This document shows positions 6,614-7,917 of a stretch of 7,917 nt of DNA, piece after piece (the stretch's first letter is position 1; every line of letters starts with the position of its first letter). The stretch comes from Patescibacteria group bacterium (lineage in GTDB: Bacteria; Patescibacteriota; UBA1384; JAHJRZ01). The position numbers and the translations under genes are program-made. A model generated the notes under the pieces. The model worked only from the letters and a program-made list of their open reading frames with translations, had not been told where the DNA came from and did not search any database. The stretch lies in contig JAHJRZ010000045.1 of assembly GCA_018830605.1 (NCBI GenBank), positions 1 through 7,917 of the forward strand. Direction: 5' to 3'.

Positions 6614-6710
6614 TAATATTTTAAATGTTAAAGATAAAATATAAAATTCACAGAGCAAATTTAAAATTTTAATTGTGGTTTTTAGATTTTAGATTTTAAA
6701 TTTTAAATTG
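6614..6710 (+). repeat. Short internally deleted copy of the four-helix-bundle element (copy C)
   Basis: This copy occupies the spacer between the stop at 6608-6610 and the VirB4 ATG at 6715. Positions 6625-6667 are identical over 43 bases to the left module of the full element. From 6671 the TTGTGGTTTTTAG core and four heptamers (tttttag, attttag, attttaa, attttaa) plus attg match its right module, with one heptamer more than the full element. It is in the same orientation as the other two copies. The upstream flank (taataat then attttaa) differs from copies A and B by a small indel. Confidence 0.8.
6625..6672 (+). pseudogene. 5' remnant of the four-helix-bundle gene (15 codons)
   Basis: The frame encodes MLKIKYKIHRANLKF followed by TAA. 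Its first 14 codons are identical at the DNA level to the start of the four-helix-bundle gene. As in copy B, the frame ends at the internal-deletion junction. It is probably a relic, though it could act as a short upstream reading frame 42 bases before the VirB4 start. Confidence 0.5.
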
Positions 6711-6714
6711 GAAT

Positions 6715-7917
6715 ATGCCCATCATCCCACGTCAATTATTTGAATCAAAAGAAGAGCACCAAGCGATTGAAAGATACCGCGCGGGTTTGGCAACCGAACG
6801 AGATCTGATCGCTCCCTCTGCCATGGCCATTAATCCCAACTTCTTGCAGATCAATAATTTTTACGCCAAGACGATTTATCTTTTTGCTTATCCCCGGTAC
6901 TTAAATACTAACTGGCTCTCGCCGATTATTAATTTTGATATGACCTTGGACGTCTCTATCTTTATCTACCCCTTGGAGACGAGAGCGGTGATGCAGAATT
7001 TGCGCAAACGGATTGGCCAGATGGAGTCGACCTGGAGGATCGAGCGCGAAAAAGGACTCGTCTCTGACCCGGAACTGGAGACCGCGATGCAGGATGTTGA
7101 GTCTCTGCGCTACTCTCTGCAAAAAGGCGAGGTTAAGCTATTCCAGTCTTCAATTTATATGACGGTTTATGCCAACTCTCTTGAGGAATTAAAGACCGCC
7201 TCAGAACAGTTGGAATCAATTTTGGGCGGGGCCTTGGTCTTTACTAAACCGACCTTCCTGCGCATGGAGCAGGGTTTTGATTCGACCTTGCCCTTGGGGA
7301 ACGATGAATTGGGGATCTTGCGCAATCTTGATACCGGCTCCCTCTCCACCATGTTTCCCTTCACTTCATCAGAATTAACCACTAATGAGGGAATTTTATA
7401 CGGCATCAACCGGCATAATAATTCTTTAATCCTCTTTGATCGCTTTCAGCTCGAAAATGCCAACTCGGTCGTCTTTGCTAAATCCGGCGCCGGCAAATCT
7501 TATGCGGTTAAGCTGGAAGCGCTGCGATACTTAATGCTTGAGACGGACGTTATTATTATCGATCCGGAGAATGAATACAAATCAATCTGCGAAGCGGTCG
7601 GAGGCACTTTTATTAATGTTTCTCTAAACAGCCACGAGCGGATCAACCCTTTTGACTTGACGATTGAGAAAGAAGAGTCAGGTGAAGATGCTCTGCGCTC
7701 TTCAGTTATTCGGGTTCATGGTTTAGTGCGCTTAATGGTCGGCGGGATTAATCCAGAGGAGGATTCGCTTTTAGAAAAAGCGATTTACGAGACTTATGCT
7801 TTAAAAGATATCTCCGCAGACTCAACGACCCAGAAGAACGAGCCGCCGCTCCTCTCTGATTTAAAGAGTGTTTTGCGCAATATGGAAGGCGGAGAAAGCG
7901 TGGCTAATAAGCTTGAA
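6715..7917 (+). CDS. virB4: VirB4 family T4SS ATPase, 3' end beyond the window
   Basis: 401 codons are visible and the frame runs off the right edge without a stop. The N-terminal domain (about 1-200) carries the charged coiled region RKRIGQMESTWRIEREKGLV and a strand-helix segment (IYMTVYANSLEELKTASEQL) typical of VirB4. The region from GFDSTLPLGNDELG through LDTGSLSTMFPFTSSEL (about 220-250) leads into the P-loop KSGAGKS (256-262), with the catalytic Lys at 261. The VIIIDPENEY motif (279-288), conserved in VirB4/TraC ATPases, follows, then RINPFDL. The Walker B and C-terminal motifs must lie beyond 7917. VirB4 is the universal T4SS/conjugation ATPase that powers assembly and substrate transfer at the inner membrane. 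The ATG at 6715 directly follows repeat copy C and has no Shine-Dalgarno. The protein start MPIIPRQLFES and the lack of an upstream in-frame alternative outside the repeat support this start. Confidence 0.93.
   Translation, partial: MPIIPRQLFESKEEHQAIERYRAGLATERDLIAPSAMAINPNFLQINNFYAKTIYLFAYPRYLNTNWLSPIINFDMTLDVSIFIYPLETRAVMQNLRKRIGQMESTWRIEREKGLVSDPELETAMQDVESLRYSLQKGEVKLFQSSIYMTVYANSLEELKTASEQLESILGGALVFTKPTFLRMEQGFDSTLPLGNDELGILRNLDTGSLSTMFPFTSSELTTNEGILYGINRHNNSLILFDRFQLENANSVVFAKSGAGKSYAVKLEALRYLMLETDVIIIDPENEYKSICEAVGGTFINVSLNSHERINPFDLTIEKEESGEDALRSSVIRVHGLVRLMVGGINPEEDSLLEKAIYETYALKDISADSTTQKNEPPLLSDLKSVLRNMEGGESVANKLE

Noticed and set aside
5126..6710. CRISPR-like array from the repeated AT-rich units
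   Set aside because: The heptamers are contiguous with no spacers, and the longer repeats are separated by whole genes.
6901..7409. Two minus-strand open frames within the VirB4 region
   Set aside because: They are antisense to a clearly coding VirB4 frame with its P-loop and show no domain of their own.

Overview
The window looks like part of a conjugation/type IV secretion (T4SS) gene cluster from a Candidate Phyla Radiation (Patescibacteria) bacterium, most likely Parcubacteria-like. The evidence is the gene order: a signal-peptide-bearing VirB6/TrbL-like polytopic protein, an unknown soluble protein, a PrgI-family protein, a stand-alone TraC-like domain protein and a VirB4 ATPase. An S23-type four-helix-bundle gene, AT-rich repeated spacers and an interspersed palindrome fit the same group. 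TGA ends two genes (4141-4143, 5113-5115), so the code is not the TGA=Gly code of Gracilibacteria/Absconditabacteria. Taxonomy is inferred from gene content only.

Layout: all genes are on the + strand. 24-1079 is an unrecognised secreted, tyrosine-rich protein. 1084-3405 is a VirB6/TrbL-like protein with its own signal peptide and ectodomain. 3415-4143 is an unrecognised soluble protein. 4144-4235 is a spacer with a 7-nt-periodic tract and a hairpin repeat. 4236-4709 is a shrunken NIF3-like protein that appears to have lost its metal ligands. 4713-5155 is a putative small mobile element carrying a four-helix-bundle gene (4723-5115). 5159-5677 is a PrgI-family protein. 5684-5783 is an internally deleted copy of the element. 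5795-6610 is a TraC-like protein. 6614-6710 is a second internally deleted copy. 6715 to the window end is VirB4, truncated by the window edge. The only non-coding stretches are these spacers, all under 120 bases.

How the genes fit together: VirB6 would form the inner-membrane channel, PrgI a small membrane partner, the TraC-like protein a companion of VirB4, and VirB4 the ATPase. The first gene and the VirB6 ectodomain would face the outside of the cell. The genes probably form one operon, but no convincing promoter or operon terminator is visible.

The most interesting signal is the repeat family. The four-helix-bundle gene is bounded by a left module (which includes its start codon and first 14 codons) and a right heptamer-repeat module. 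Two further intergenic spacers of the same operon hold those two modules joined directly, with the gene body missing. All three copies have the same orientation, and each fills the space between the stop codon of one T4SS gene and the start codon of the next. This looks like an autonomous element with MITE-like derivatives, or alternatively a repeated intercistronic RNA site bound by the four-helix-bundle protein.
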